In this document: in pieces, positions 9,033 through 15,927 of the stretch
How the letters are laid out: the number at the start of each line of letters is the position of its first letter
How positions within the stretch are numbered: position 1 is the stretch's first letter
NCBI RefSeq assembly: GCF_004348455.1
Contig: NZ_SMKA01000058.1
Location: 1-35,545, forward strand
Length of the DNA stretch: 35,545 bases
Source: Kribbella albertanoniae
GTDB taxonomy: Bacteria; Actinomycetota; Actinomycetes; Propionibacteriales; Kribbellaceae
Direction of reading: 5' to 3'
The notes under the pieces: model-generated
The model's input: the letters and a program-made list of their open reading frames with translations, nothing else
Told to the model about the DNA's origin: nothing
The model's database searches: none
Made by a program: the position numbers and the translations under genes

Positions 9033-9584
9033 GTGCAGATCGAACCCCTCCGGCTGTCACGCCGCGTCGCACTGCAGTCCACCGGCCTGGCCGTGGGCGT
9101 GTTCGTGCTGGCCGGGTGCAAGGACGACCAGGCCGGATCCGGTACGCCGGGAGTCGTCGACCCGGAGTACGGCAAGACCCTGCCGGGGGCGCCGACCGTT
9201 GATCCGGCCATCGTGGCGGCACTCAGCAGCGCAGCCGGACTGGTCAGCTCGCTGACCGCGCAGTACACGCTCGTCGGCACGAAGTTCCCGGCCCTGAAGC
9301 CCAAACTGGCGGCCGCGGTCAAGTTCCACGCCGGCCACCTGGCCAAGCTCCAGGAGACGACCGGTGTGACCGTGCCCAAGGCCGCCAAGCTCCCGGCTGT
9401 TCCAGCCCAGTCGGCCGCCGCCCTGGCATTGCTCGCCAAGCAGGAGAAGGCCGCCTCGATCGCCCACGCGGCCGCCGCGGCCAAGCTCTCCGGATCGGCA
9501 GCCCGGCTGCTCGCGATGATCGCCGCCTCCGAGGTCCAGCTCGGTGCGACCCTCCTCCCGACCAAGAAGGTGGCCGCGTCATGA
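9033..9584 (+). CDS. Tat-type lipoprotein with helical ferritin-like domain
   Basis: A 183-residue exported lipoprotein. The N-terminus has a twin arginine (LSRRVALQST), a hydrophobic stretch and the lipobox VLAGC with the lipidated Cys29. The rest is Ala/Lys-rich helix (SSAAGLVSSLTAQYTLVG, KFHAGHLAKLQETTGV), consistent with a DUF4439-like four-helix fold. It overlaps the next gene by 4 bp (ATGA). This pair divergent from rimP recurs in actinobacteria as far as I recall; its function is not established. The GTG at 9033 is the only start that leaves a proper signal sequence. Confidence 0.8.
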   Translation: MQIEPLRLSRRVALQSTGLAVGVFVLAGCKDDQAGSGTPGVVDPEYGKTLPGAPTVDPAIVAALSSAAGLVSSLTAQYTLVGTKFPALKPKLAAAVKFHAGHLAKLQETTGVTVPKAAKLPAVPAQSAAALALLAKQEKAASIAHAAAAAKLSGSAARLLAMIAASEVQLGATLLPTKKVAAS

Positions 9585-9991
9585 GCGAGATCGAGGCTCT
9601 GCAGGCCGCCCTCGCCGGCGAACATGCAGCCCTGTACGGCGTCGGCGTGGCCGGCGGGAAGTTGAGTGGCGCCAAGTTCCGGTCCGCGACCGAGACCTTC
9701 GACCGGCATCGCGACAACCGCGACAAACTGAGCGGCCTGATCACGGCCGCGGGCGAGACCCCGGTCGCCGCGGAACCGGCGTACGACCTGCCGCAGCCGG
9801 TCACCAACGCGGTCAGCGCCTCCGCACTGATCCTCGGCATCGAGCGCCGCCTGGCCGCCGCCTACGGCGATCTGGTCGAAGCGGCCGAGCAGCCGGCGGT
9901 CCGCCAGTTCGCCATCGACGAGCTGATCGCGACCGCCTCCGCGCAGGTGGTCTGGGGTGGCGCACCGGTCGCGCTTCCGGGTGCTGTCTAG
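9581..9991 (+). CDS. DUF4439 ferritin-like domain protein
   Basis: A 136-residue all-helical cytoplasmic protein of the DUF4439 family (ferritin-like). It has the opening EIEALQAALAGEHAALYGVGVAGGKL, the central FDRHRDNRDKLSGLI and the closing AIDELIATASAQVVWGG. Glu13-x-x-His-type spacing (GEHAALYG) resembles a ferritin metal ligand pair, though a full di-iron site is not evident. It is translationally coupled to the lipoprotein gene upstream, which has the same general fold, so a membrane-tethered partner is plausible. It is the last core-type gene before the biosynthetic operon. Confidence 0.8.
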   Translation: MSEIEALQAALAGEHAALYGVGVAGGKLSGAKFRSATETFDRHRDNRDKLSGLITAAGETPVAAEPAYDLPQPVTNAVSASALILGIERRLAAAYGDLVEAAEQPAVRQFAIDELIATASAQVVWGGAPVALPGAV

Positions 9992-10095
9992 CCTCGTAGG
10001 GTGACCGCGCGGACACGGTCCGCCGCCATTTGCCGCTTGCAACGAAGGAATTCCGGCGGAGTTACGGTCCGACGGAAATTCATAGCGTATTCCCC

Positions 10096-10124
10096 TTTAC
10101 TCGCAGCGCGACCTTCCCTATATT
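10096..10124 (+). promoter_or_regulatory. Sigma-70-like promoter of the hydrazine cluster
   Basis: TTTACT (10096-10101) and TATATT (10119-10124) are separated by exactly 17 bp and match the -35/-10 consensus at 4 of 6 and 5 of 6 positions. It is the only AT-rich promoter-like block upstream of the seven-gene operon. Start would be near 10131, giving a leader of about 150 nt. Confidence 0.5.
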
Positions 10125-10242
10125 TTCGGCCACGGAGACTGGGGGGTCACCGGGTTTCACGACGACCGCGTTGGTGGCGCAGGTCGGACCAGTTCGGCGC
10201 GTTCTCGGCGCCTTGTTCCGTACGTTCTCATTCAACTTCTTC

Positions 10243-10263
10243 GGTCCTGCTCGCGGCAGGATC
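10243..10263 (+). promoter_or_regulatory. Leader hairpin abutting the cupin ribosome binding site
   Basis: An 8-bp stem with one G-U pair (10243-10250 with 10256-10263) and a 5-nt loop ends 2 nt before the GGAGG at 10266-10270. It could tune access to the ribosome binding site of the first gene of the operon. Only the geometry is seen. Confidence 0.35.
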
Positions 10264-10280
10264 ATGGAGGGTGGCGAAGC

Positions 10281-10634
10281 ATGCGTACATTCGACCTGCG
10301 TACCGGCGAAGACCTGTTCGTGAAAGACCTGCGAGTGGTCCGCTGGGAACAATATGACCTGGATCGCGACGTGCCGTTCCAGGCGATGTGGTACTCCGTC
10401 CCACCCGGTTCGGAGAGCCCGCTCGACCAGCATCCCGAGCTCGAACTGTCCCTCGTCGTCGCCGGTACGGCGCACGTCCTGACAGGCGGCTCGGAGTACG
10501 AAATCCAGCAGGGCAACGCGTTCCTGCTGTCCAGTACCGAGCAACACGTCGTACAGAACCGGTCGGACTCGGTTGAGCTCACTGTGTTCAGCGCGTACTG
10601 GATGCCTATCTCTGGACAGCACAGCAATGAATGA
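10281..10634 (+). CDS. Stand-alone cupin, N-terminal half of a split hydrazine synthetase
   Basis: A 117-residue single-domain cupin. The first cupin motif region contains PPGSESPLDQHPELELSLVVAG (His51, Glu53/Glu55). The second contains GNAFLLSSTEQHVVQN (His89). Together these give a plausible His/Glu/His zinc site. Its 8-bp overlap with a MetRS-like gene reproduces, as two genes, the cupin-MetRS architecture of the hydrazine synthetase Spb40 from s56-p1 biosynthesis. In that family the cupin domain rearranges an aminoacyl ester of N6-hydroxylysine to form the N-N bond. The ATG at 10281 follows GGAGG by 10 nt. The cupin fold is secure; the N-N role is inferred from context. Confidence 0.8.
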   Translation: MRTFDLRTGEDLFVKDLRVVRWEQYDLDRDVPFQAMWYSVPPGSESPLDQHPELELSLVVAGTAHVLTGGSEYEIQQGNAFLLSSTEQHVVQNRSDSVELTVFSAYWMPISGQHSNE

Positions 10635-11973
10635 CATCAGCGTCTTCACGTTCCCGCAGCCGACCGTCAACGGCCCGCTGCACGTCGGCCACCTGTCCGG
10701 CCCGTATCTGGCCGCCGACATCGCAGCCCGCGCCGCACGTGCCCGGGGCGAACACGTCGTGGTCACCAGCGGGCTCGACGTCCATCAGAACTACGTCCTG
10801 ACGCGGGCCGAGAACGAGGGCCTCGACCCGCACGCGATGACGTCGGCCTTCCGCGACGACATCCTCGACACCTACGACCGGGCCCGAATCGGCTATGACC
10901 GATTCACCGACCCGCTCGGCGACAGCCACGCTCCGGTGATCCGGCAACTGATGAACCACCTGGTCACGTCCGGTGCGGCGCCGCTGCGCGAGATCACCTT
11001 GTACGCCTGCAGTGATTGCGACCGGACCCTGCACGAGTCCTACCTCAGCGGGCTGTGCGGCGAGTGCAAGGAACCTGCGGCCGGCGGCGCCTGCGAGGTC
11101 TGCGGCACCTTCACCCAGGTCGAAACGATGATCGACCCGGTCTGCGGCCGCTGTGGTGGCGAGCCGCGTCCGTTCGTCGCGACCGTGCCGGTGCTTCGGA
11201 TGGAGGACCATCGCGCCGCACTGACCGAGACCTGGATCCGGGCGCAGTTACCCCCGGCCGTCCGCGAACTCGTCGATCGCACCCTCCGGGCGGGACTGCC
11301 GGAGATCCCGCTCGCCTTCCCGACGAACTGGGGGATCGAAGGCGACGGCCCACTGACCGGCCTACGCATCGGCCCGTATACCGAGGTCGCACTCACCGAC
11401 CTCTACGGCATCGCCCAGGCCGTCGACCCGAGCGCCACCGACGTCACCGGCTACCTGACCGCGATCGATCGGGTCGGCGAGCTCTGGCATTTCCTCGGCC
11501 TCGACAACGCATTCTGGTACGCCGTCTACTGGCCGGCCGTCTGGGCCGCCGCCGGGGTCACCCGGTCGCCCCTTTCCGGACTAGTCGTCAACGAGTTCTA
11601 CACGTCGGACGGCGCGAAATTCTCGACCAGCCGGAAACACGGAATGACAGCGACGGAATTACTCTGCCGTTGGGATCCGTCAATCGTGCGTTTGTTTCTG
11701 GCCTGGGATCGCCCCGATCGCTTTCAGAGCGATTTCAATCACCGTTCTTTCGAAGCTTTCGCCCAGTACGCCGAACCGCTGCTGGCGGGCGTCCGCAGCA
11801 TCTCCGAACCACTCGATCCGGCGCTGGCCGCGATCGAACTCGCTCGGGGTGAAGCGGCCCTCCAACCGGCTGCCTTCGACCCACCACTAGCGGCGCGCTG
11901 CCTGCTCACGCTGCTGGCCGGAGGAGCCCACAACCTCGGCTCGCTCCGAACCGCGCTCACCGGGCTGGGGTGA
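10627..11973 (+). CDS. Methionyl-tRNA-synthetase-like amino acid activating enzyme
   Basis: A 448-residue class I synthetase-like protein. It has the ATP-binding HIGH variant His19-Val-Gly-His22, four Cys-x2-Cys knuckles at about residues 128-185 (CSDC, CGEC, CEVC, CGRC) and a KMSKS variant KFSTS at 331-335. It is shorter than cellular MetRS and ends soon after the start of the anticodon-binding helices, so a biosynthetic rather than a tRNA-charging role is likely. In Spb40-type hydrazine synthetases this domain adenylates an amino acid and transfers it to the hydroxyl of N6-hydroxylysine. It contains two in-frame TTA leucine codons (11248-11250 and 11659-11661), and codons near 11640-11770 are visibly less GC-rich. 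The start ATG overlaps the cupin stop by 8 bp. Confidence 0.88.
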   Translation: MNDISVFTFPQPTVNGPLHVGHLSGPYLAADIAARAARARGEHVVVTSGLDVHQNYVLTRAENEGLDPHAMTSAFRDDILDTYDRARIGYDRFTDPLGDSHAPVIRQLMNHLVTSGAAPLREITLYACSDCDRTLHESYLSGLCGECKEPAAGGACEVCGTFTQVETMIDPVCGRCGGEPRPFVATVPVLRMEDHRAALTETWIRAQLPPAVRELVDRTLRAGLPEIPLAFPTNWGIEGDGPLTGLRIGPYTEVALTDLYGIAQAVDPSATDVTGYLTAIDRVGELWHFLGLDNAFWYAVYWPAVWAAAGVTRSPLSGLVVNEFYTSDGAKFSTSRKHGMTATELLCRWDPSIVRLFLAWDRPDRFQSDFNHRSFEAFAQYAEPLLAGVRSISEPLDPALAAIELARGEAALQPAAFDPPLAARCLLTLLAGGAHNLGSLRTALTGLG

Positions 11974-14339
11974 TCCGGATGCGCATCGGTGTGATCGGCG
12001 CGGGGATCGCCGGCTCGCTGCTGGCCTGGCGGCTCAGCGGTCAGGTCGGCGTGGACCTGATCACCGGACCGCCCGGAACCGACGCCACCGCGGCCTCGGG
12101 TGGCGGGGTCCGCGGGTTCGAGACGCATCCCCTGCAACGGCGGCTGGCCATCGACAGCCTGACCGAACTCCTCGGCACGCTCCACGACCAAGCGACGTAC
12201 ACGGAGACTGGGTGCACTTACCTGCTACCGGAGTACGACGGACTCGCGGCTGCGGTGGCCGAGGTCGAGCAGGCGCATCCGGGCTCGACCGCGGTTCTCG
12301 ATCGGACCGAGCTGCATCGCCGCGGCTGGCACGGCCTCCCCGAAGGCACCGTCGGTGTCTGCGAACAGCGGGCCGGTTTCATCGATCCCGATCGGCTGCG
12401 GCAAACCGTCGTACGACGGCTCGCCACCGGCCGGAGCACTCGGGTCCTGACCGGGCCAGTTCTGCGACTGCTCCCCCAGCCCGACGGCTCGGTCGCCTGC
12501 CGACTCCCCGGCCGGACCGAACAGTACGACGCGGTTGTGGTGGCCGCAGGCTCGTGGACGCCCACCTTCCTGGCTGAGCACCAACTGACCGACCACACCA
12601 AGACCAAGGCGATCCAGATCGCCACCTACCAAGTGGCCGGCGACCTGCCGACCATGTTCGTCGACGAGACCAGCGACCTGTACGGACGGCCGACGGCAGA
12701 CGGGCGTCTGCTCCTCGGGGTCGACACGCAGCGCTGGTCCGTTCCACCCGGCAGCAGTGCCCCGATCCCGGACCTGGCCGCCCAGGCCGTCCGGATCGCG
12801 GCCGAGCGGCTGCCACACCTCGAGTTGTCGGCGCCCGACCACCTGGTCAGCGCGGCCGACTGTTACGCCGATCCACCGGTACTGACCCTTTGGCCGGTCC
12901 CTGGTGGAACTCATCGGCTCTACACCTTCACCGGTGGGTCCGGGGGCAGCGTGAAGACCGCGCTGGCCGCAAGCCGGGCCGCCGCGAGCGAACTGCTCGC
13001 CACCGGCGGGACCAGTAACTCCACTTCGCGGACGGAGAACAAGCGCATGACGATCACCGAACGAGGTACGCACGAGCAACTGCGAACTACGCCCCGTTAC
13101 CACACCGTGGGTATCGGGGCTGGACCCTCCAACCTGTCGTTGGCGGCGCTCTACAAGAACGTCACCAGTGACCGGCTCGCCCTGTTCGACTCCCGGCCCG
13201 GAACCGGCTGGCACACCCCACTGCTCTACCCGGGGGTGCGGATGCAGACCGGCTGGATGAAGGACCTCGTCTCGCTGGTCGATCCACGCCACGAGTTGAC
13301 CTTCCTGAACTACCTCGTCACGTCGGGTCGGCTCTATGCGCTGATCAACTCCCAGTTCGACTCACTCCCCCGGATCGAGTACGAGCGCTACCTGACCTGG
13401 GCCACCGAGCGCCTCGGCGTGGTGAACTTCGGCTCACAGGTCGACTCGATCTCGATCACCGACGACGGCTTCGAGATCAGCGTCGACGGCGTACCGGCAG
13501 CCGTCTCCGAACACCTGGTTCTCGGGCTCGGGACGCGGGCCGTGCGACCGGCGTACCTGGGCGGTCTGCCCGCGGAGCGCGCCTTCATCGCCGACGACCT
13601 CGGCCAGCGGCTCGCCACGATGGACCGGTCCGCACCGACCGCAGTCGTCGGTGGCGGCCAGACCGGTCTGGAGTCGGTACTGCGCCTGCTCGGAGCGGGG
13701 TTCACCGACCTGCGGTGGATCGGCCGGAACCAGTGGTTCCGCAGCATCGACGACTCCCCGATGGCCAACGAGCTGTACCGGCCGTCGCACATCGAGTACC
13801 TGCAGGGCCTCAACCGGGACACCCGCCGGCAGATGATCGACGACTCCCGCTACAGCGGTGACGCCATCACACCGGGCGGTCTGCGCGCGCTTTACCAGGC
13901 CAACTACGACGGCTTCCTGTCACTCGGCCAGTTCCCGGTCACGCTGCTGCCCGGCCGCGATGTCCGTACGTCGGATCTGCTGTCCGACGGGAACATCCGG
14001 TTGTGCTGCTCGACGACCGCGTTGCCGGAGGAGCACGTCGTACGGCAGCTGATCGTGGCCGCCGGTCGCGAGCACGTGGCGGCACCGTTCGACGACGACC
14101 TGCGGGAGCGGATCGAGACCGACGACGACGGCCAGATCCTGGTCGAGTCCGACTACTCCGTGCGCTGGAAGGGGATGAACGGGCACAAGATCTTCACGTT
14201 CAACGCGAGCCGGTACAGCCACGGCCTGACGAACGCCGGGCTCACGCAGTTGCCGGTCCGGGCCGCGATCGTGCTGAACTCGATGTTCGAGCGGGAGATC
14301 TACCCGATCTCCGACGACGTCTGTGCGGTGCACTGGTGA
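11970..14339 (+). CDS. Fused FAD-dependent oxidoreductase and lysine-type N-hydroxylase
   Basis: A single 789-residue reading frame holding two complete flavoenzymes. Residues 1-345 are a DAO-type amine/amino acid oxidoreductase: dinucleotide motif GVIGAGIAGSL, then VVVAAGSWTP, then a C-terminal GGSGGSVKTA. Residues 377-789 are an N-hydroxylating monooxygenase like IucD: FAD motif GIGAGPSN (381-388), MQTGWMKDLVSLVDP, NADPH motif VVGGGQTG near 559-566, and NASRYSHGLTNAGLTQL. They correspond to Spb39 (oxidative cleavage) and Spb38 (lysine N6-hydroxylation). The linker contains an internal ATG at 13047 with GGAG 9 nt upstream, so a separate hydroxylase may also be made. The GTG start overlaps the previous stop (GTGA). 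Confidence 0.9.
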   Translation: MIRMRIGVIGAGIAGSLLAWRLSGQVGVDLITGPPGTDATAASGGGVRGFETHPLQRRLAIDSLTELLGTLHDQATYTETGCTYLLPEYDGLAAAVAEVEQAHPGSTAVLDRTELHRRGWHGLPEGTVGVCEQRAGFIDPDRLRQTVVRRLATGRSTRVLTGPVLRLLPQPDGSVACRLPGRTEQYDAVVVAAGSWTPTFLAEHQLTDHTKTKAIQIATYQVAGDLPTMFVDETSDLYGRPTADGRLLLGVDTQRWSVPPGSSAPIPDLAAQAVRIAAERLPHLELSAPDHLVSAADCYADPPVLTLWPVPGGTHRLYTFTGGSGGSVKTALAASRAAASELLATGGTSNSTSRTENKRMTITERGTHEQLRTTPRYHTVGIGAGPSNLSLAALYKNVTSDRLALFDSRPGTGWHTPLLYPGVRMQTGWMKDLVSLVDPRHELTFLNYLVTSGRLYALINSQFDSLPRIEYERYLTWATERLGVVNFGSQVDSISITDDGFEISVDGVPAAVSEHLVLGLGTRAVRPAYLGGLPAERAFIADDLGQRLATMDRSAPTAVVGGGQTGLESVLRLLGAGFTDLRWIGRNQWFRSIDDSPMANELYRPSHIEYLQGLNRDTRRQMIDDSRYSGDAITPGGLRALYQANYDGFLSLGQFPVTLLPGRDVRTSDLLSDGNIRLCCSTTALPEEHVVRQLIVAAGREHVAAPFDDDLRERIETDDDGQILVESDYSVRWKGMNGHKIFTFNASRYSHGLTNAGLTQLPVRAAIVLNSMFEREIYPISDDVCAVHW

Positions 14340-14692
14340 CCGGCCCCGACGTGGACGGCGTGTGGTTCCGCCTCGAGACCGACGACCCGGCGGGCGAAGC
14401 GCCGTACGGGCAGTATCACCGTGAGGACGACGTGATCTGGGCGGAGTTCTATGCCGGCGGCACGTTGCGCAGTGGCCGGCTGGTCGGGCGGCTGCGGGCG
14501 GACGGTTCGTTCGACGCGTCGTACTGCTTGCTGACCGGGGACGGTGAGCTGATCAGCGGAGCCTGTCACAGCGTTCCGGAGTTCGATGCCCAGGGCAACA
14601 TCGTGATCTCCGACCACTTCGAGCGCTCCGACGGCACGCGTGGAGTCACGCGGATCCGACAGATCCCTGGTCCTCTCCAGGAGGCATCATGA
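14336..14692 (+). CDS. Small N-acetylglutamate-synthase-like protein of unknown role
   Basis: A 118-residue beta-rich protein starting at GTG 14336, which overlaps the previous stop by 4 bp (GTGA). The pattern GVWFRLETDDPAGEAPYGQYH, WAEFYAGGTLRSGRLVGRLR, FDASYCLLTGDGELISGACHS and ISDHFERSDGTRGVTRI matches a small family often labelled 'n-acetylglutamate synthase'. It has no acetyltransferase motif that I can see, so the label should not be taken as function. Its coupling inside the operon suggests a role in the pathway, for example as a binding protein or a cyclase-like factor. That role is a guess; the gene itself is well supported by codon bias and overlaps on both sides. Confidence 0.75.
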   Translation: MTGPDVDGVWFRLETDDPAGEAPYGQYHREDDVIWAEFYAGGTLRSGRLVGRLRADGSFDASYCLLTGDGELISGACHSVPEFDAQGNIVISDHFERSDGTRGVTRIRQIPGPLQEAS

Positions 14693-15927
14693 ACCCTCAT
14701 TTGCTCGTAGTTGCCACCGGCATGCGGTTGTTCCGGGAGTACATCCTGCGGTCGATCGCTCCGCAGTACCGGCTGCACATGTTCCTGCATTCGGAGCCGA
14801 CCTGGGAGAAGGAGTACCTGGACGGCTGGACGGTGCTGGAGACCACGCTCGACGCCGAGGCGCTGGTCGCGGCGGCGCGGGTGCTGCACGAGCAGGACCC
14901 GATCGACGGCGTACTGTGCTGGGACGAGGCGCGGATCCTGCAGACCGCTCACGTGGCTGAGGCGCTCGGTCTGCCGGGTGGCGACGTTGCGATGATCAAC
15001 CGGTGCCGCGATAAGCACTTGACCCGTACGGCGTTGGCCGAGCACGGGGTTCCGCAGCCGAAGTCGGTGCTGGTGAACACGGTGGACGAGGCGTTGGCCA
15101 CGGCCGACGAGCTCGGCTACCCGATCATCCTCAAGCCCCGAGCACTGGCCGCGAGTCTCGGTGTGGTCAAGGTGAACGACCCGGCCGAGCTTCGGGACAA
15201 CTGGGACTTCGCCCACGACACGACCGTGCCCGAGGCACCGCACTACGACGTGAAGGTGCTGGTCGAGGAGTTCGCCGATGGCTACGAGATCAGCATCGAC
15301 GCCGCGGTGTTCCACGGTCAGGTGACGCCGTTCTGCCTTGCTCGTAAGGAGATCGGCTACCCGCCGTACGCCGAGGAGATCGGTCACTTCGTCGACGCGA
15401 CGGACCCGCTGCTGGCCGATGACCAGCTGCAGCAGGTGCTGGTCGACGCGCACAAGGCGATCGCGTTCACCGACGGCGTCACGCATACCGAGATCATGAT
15501 GACGGCCGACGGTCCGAAGGTCATCGAGATCAACGCCCGGATCGGCGGCGACCTGATCCCGTACCTCGGGTTGCAGGCCACCGGGGTCGATCCCGGACTG
15601 GCCGCGGCTGCCGTTGCATGTGGCCGACAGCCCTCGTTGGTACCGGATCGGACGCTGGTCGGTGGGGTGCGGTTCTTCTACGTCGACGAGAACGACACCG
15701 TGCTCGACTCGGTCGCCTTCGATCCGATTGATACGCCCGGGATCGACCAACTCGTCGTACTGATGGAGGCCGGTCAGACGACCAGTCCCCCGCCGGACGG
15801 CACGTTGTGGGGCCGGATCGCGTACGCGACCGCGGTCGCCGGCTCAATCGCGGAGAGCCGGACCGGTCTGGACGCGGCCGAGCGCGCTCTGCGCTGGAGC
15901 GGCCATCCCAAGGAGCCAGCATCATGA
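14689..15927 (+). CDS. ATP-grasp carboxylate-amine ligase 1
   Basis: A 412-residue ATP-grasp enzyme that would form an amide or peptide bond through an acyl-phosphate. The N-terminal Rossmann-like part contains GVLCWDEARILQTAHVAEALGLPGG. The ATP-grasp core follows (KHLTRTALAEHGVPQPKSV, YPIILKPRALAASLGVVKV, VLVEEFADGYEISIDAAV). The metal-binding end is EIMMTADGPKVIEINARIGGDL, with the usual Glu and Asn ligands. It starts at ATG 14689 after an AGGAGG and overlaps the previous gene (ATGA). It resembles L-amino acid ligases of non-ribosomal peptide antibiotics; the substrate is probably the hydrazino acid or its amino acid partner, by context only. Confidence 0.88.
   Translation: MNPHLLVVATGMRLFREYILRSIAPQYRLHMFLHSEPTWEKEYLDGWTVLETTLDAEALVAAARVLHEQDPIDGVLCWDEARILQTAHVAEALGLPGGDVAMINRCRDKHLTRTALAEHGVPQPKSVLVNTVDEALATADELGYPIILKPRALAASLGVVKVNDPAELRDNWDFAHDTTVPEAPHYDVKVLVEEFADGYEISIDAAVFHGQVTPFCLARKEIGYPPYAEEIGHFVDATDPLLADDQLQQVLVDAHKAIAFTDGVTHTEIMMTADGPKVIEINARIGGDLIPYLGLQATGVDPGLAAAAVACGRQPSLVPDRTLVGGVRFFYVDENDTVLDSVAFDPIDTPGIDQLVVLMEAGQTTSPPPDGTLWGRIAYATAVAGSIAESRTGLDAAERALRWSGHPKEPAS

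Larger units (their letters stand above)
9992..10280 (+). other. Promoter and leader region of the biosynthetic operon
   Basis: These 289 bp contain no convincing gene. A weak 6-bp hairpin (10009-10023) follows the DUF4439 gene. A distinctly AT-richer block at about 10041-10130 holds the EcoRI-like palindrome GGAATTCC (10047-10054) and a sigma-70-like promoter. The rest is a leader of about 150 nt that ends in a hairpin just before the ribosome binding site. Confidence 0.5.

Noticed and set aside
10030-10323. A possible 97-residue gene upstream of the cupin
   Set aside because: It lies in the promoter/leader region, lacks a ribosome binding site, overlaps the cupin gene and has no recognisable features.
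10627-11973. The MetRS-like gene as the housekeeping methionyl-tRNA synthetase
   Set aside because: It is about 100 residues too short, lacks most of the anticodon-binding domain, has altered HIGH and KMSKS motifs and sits in a biosynthetic operon beside a cupin.
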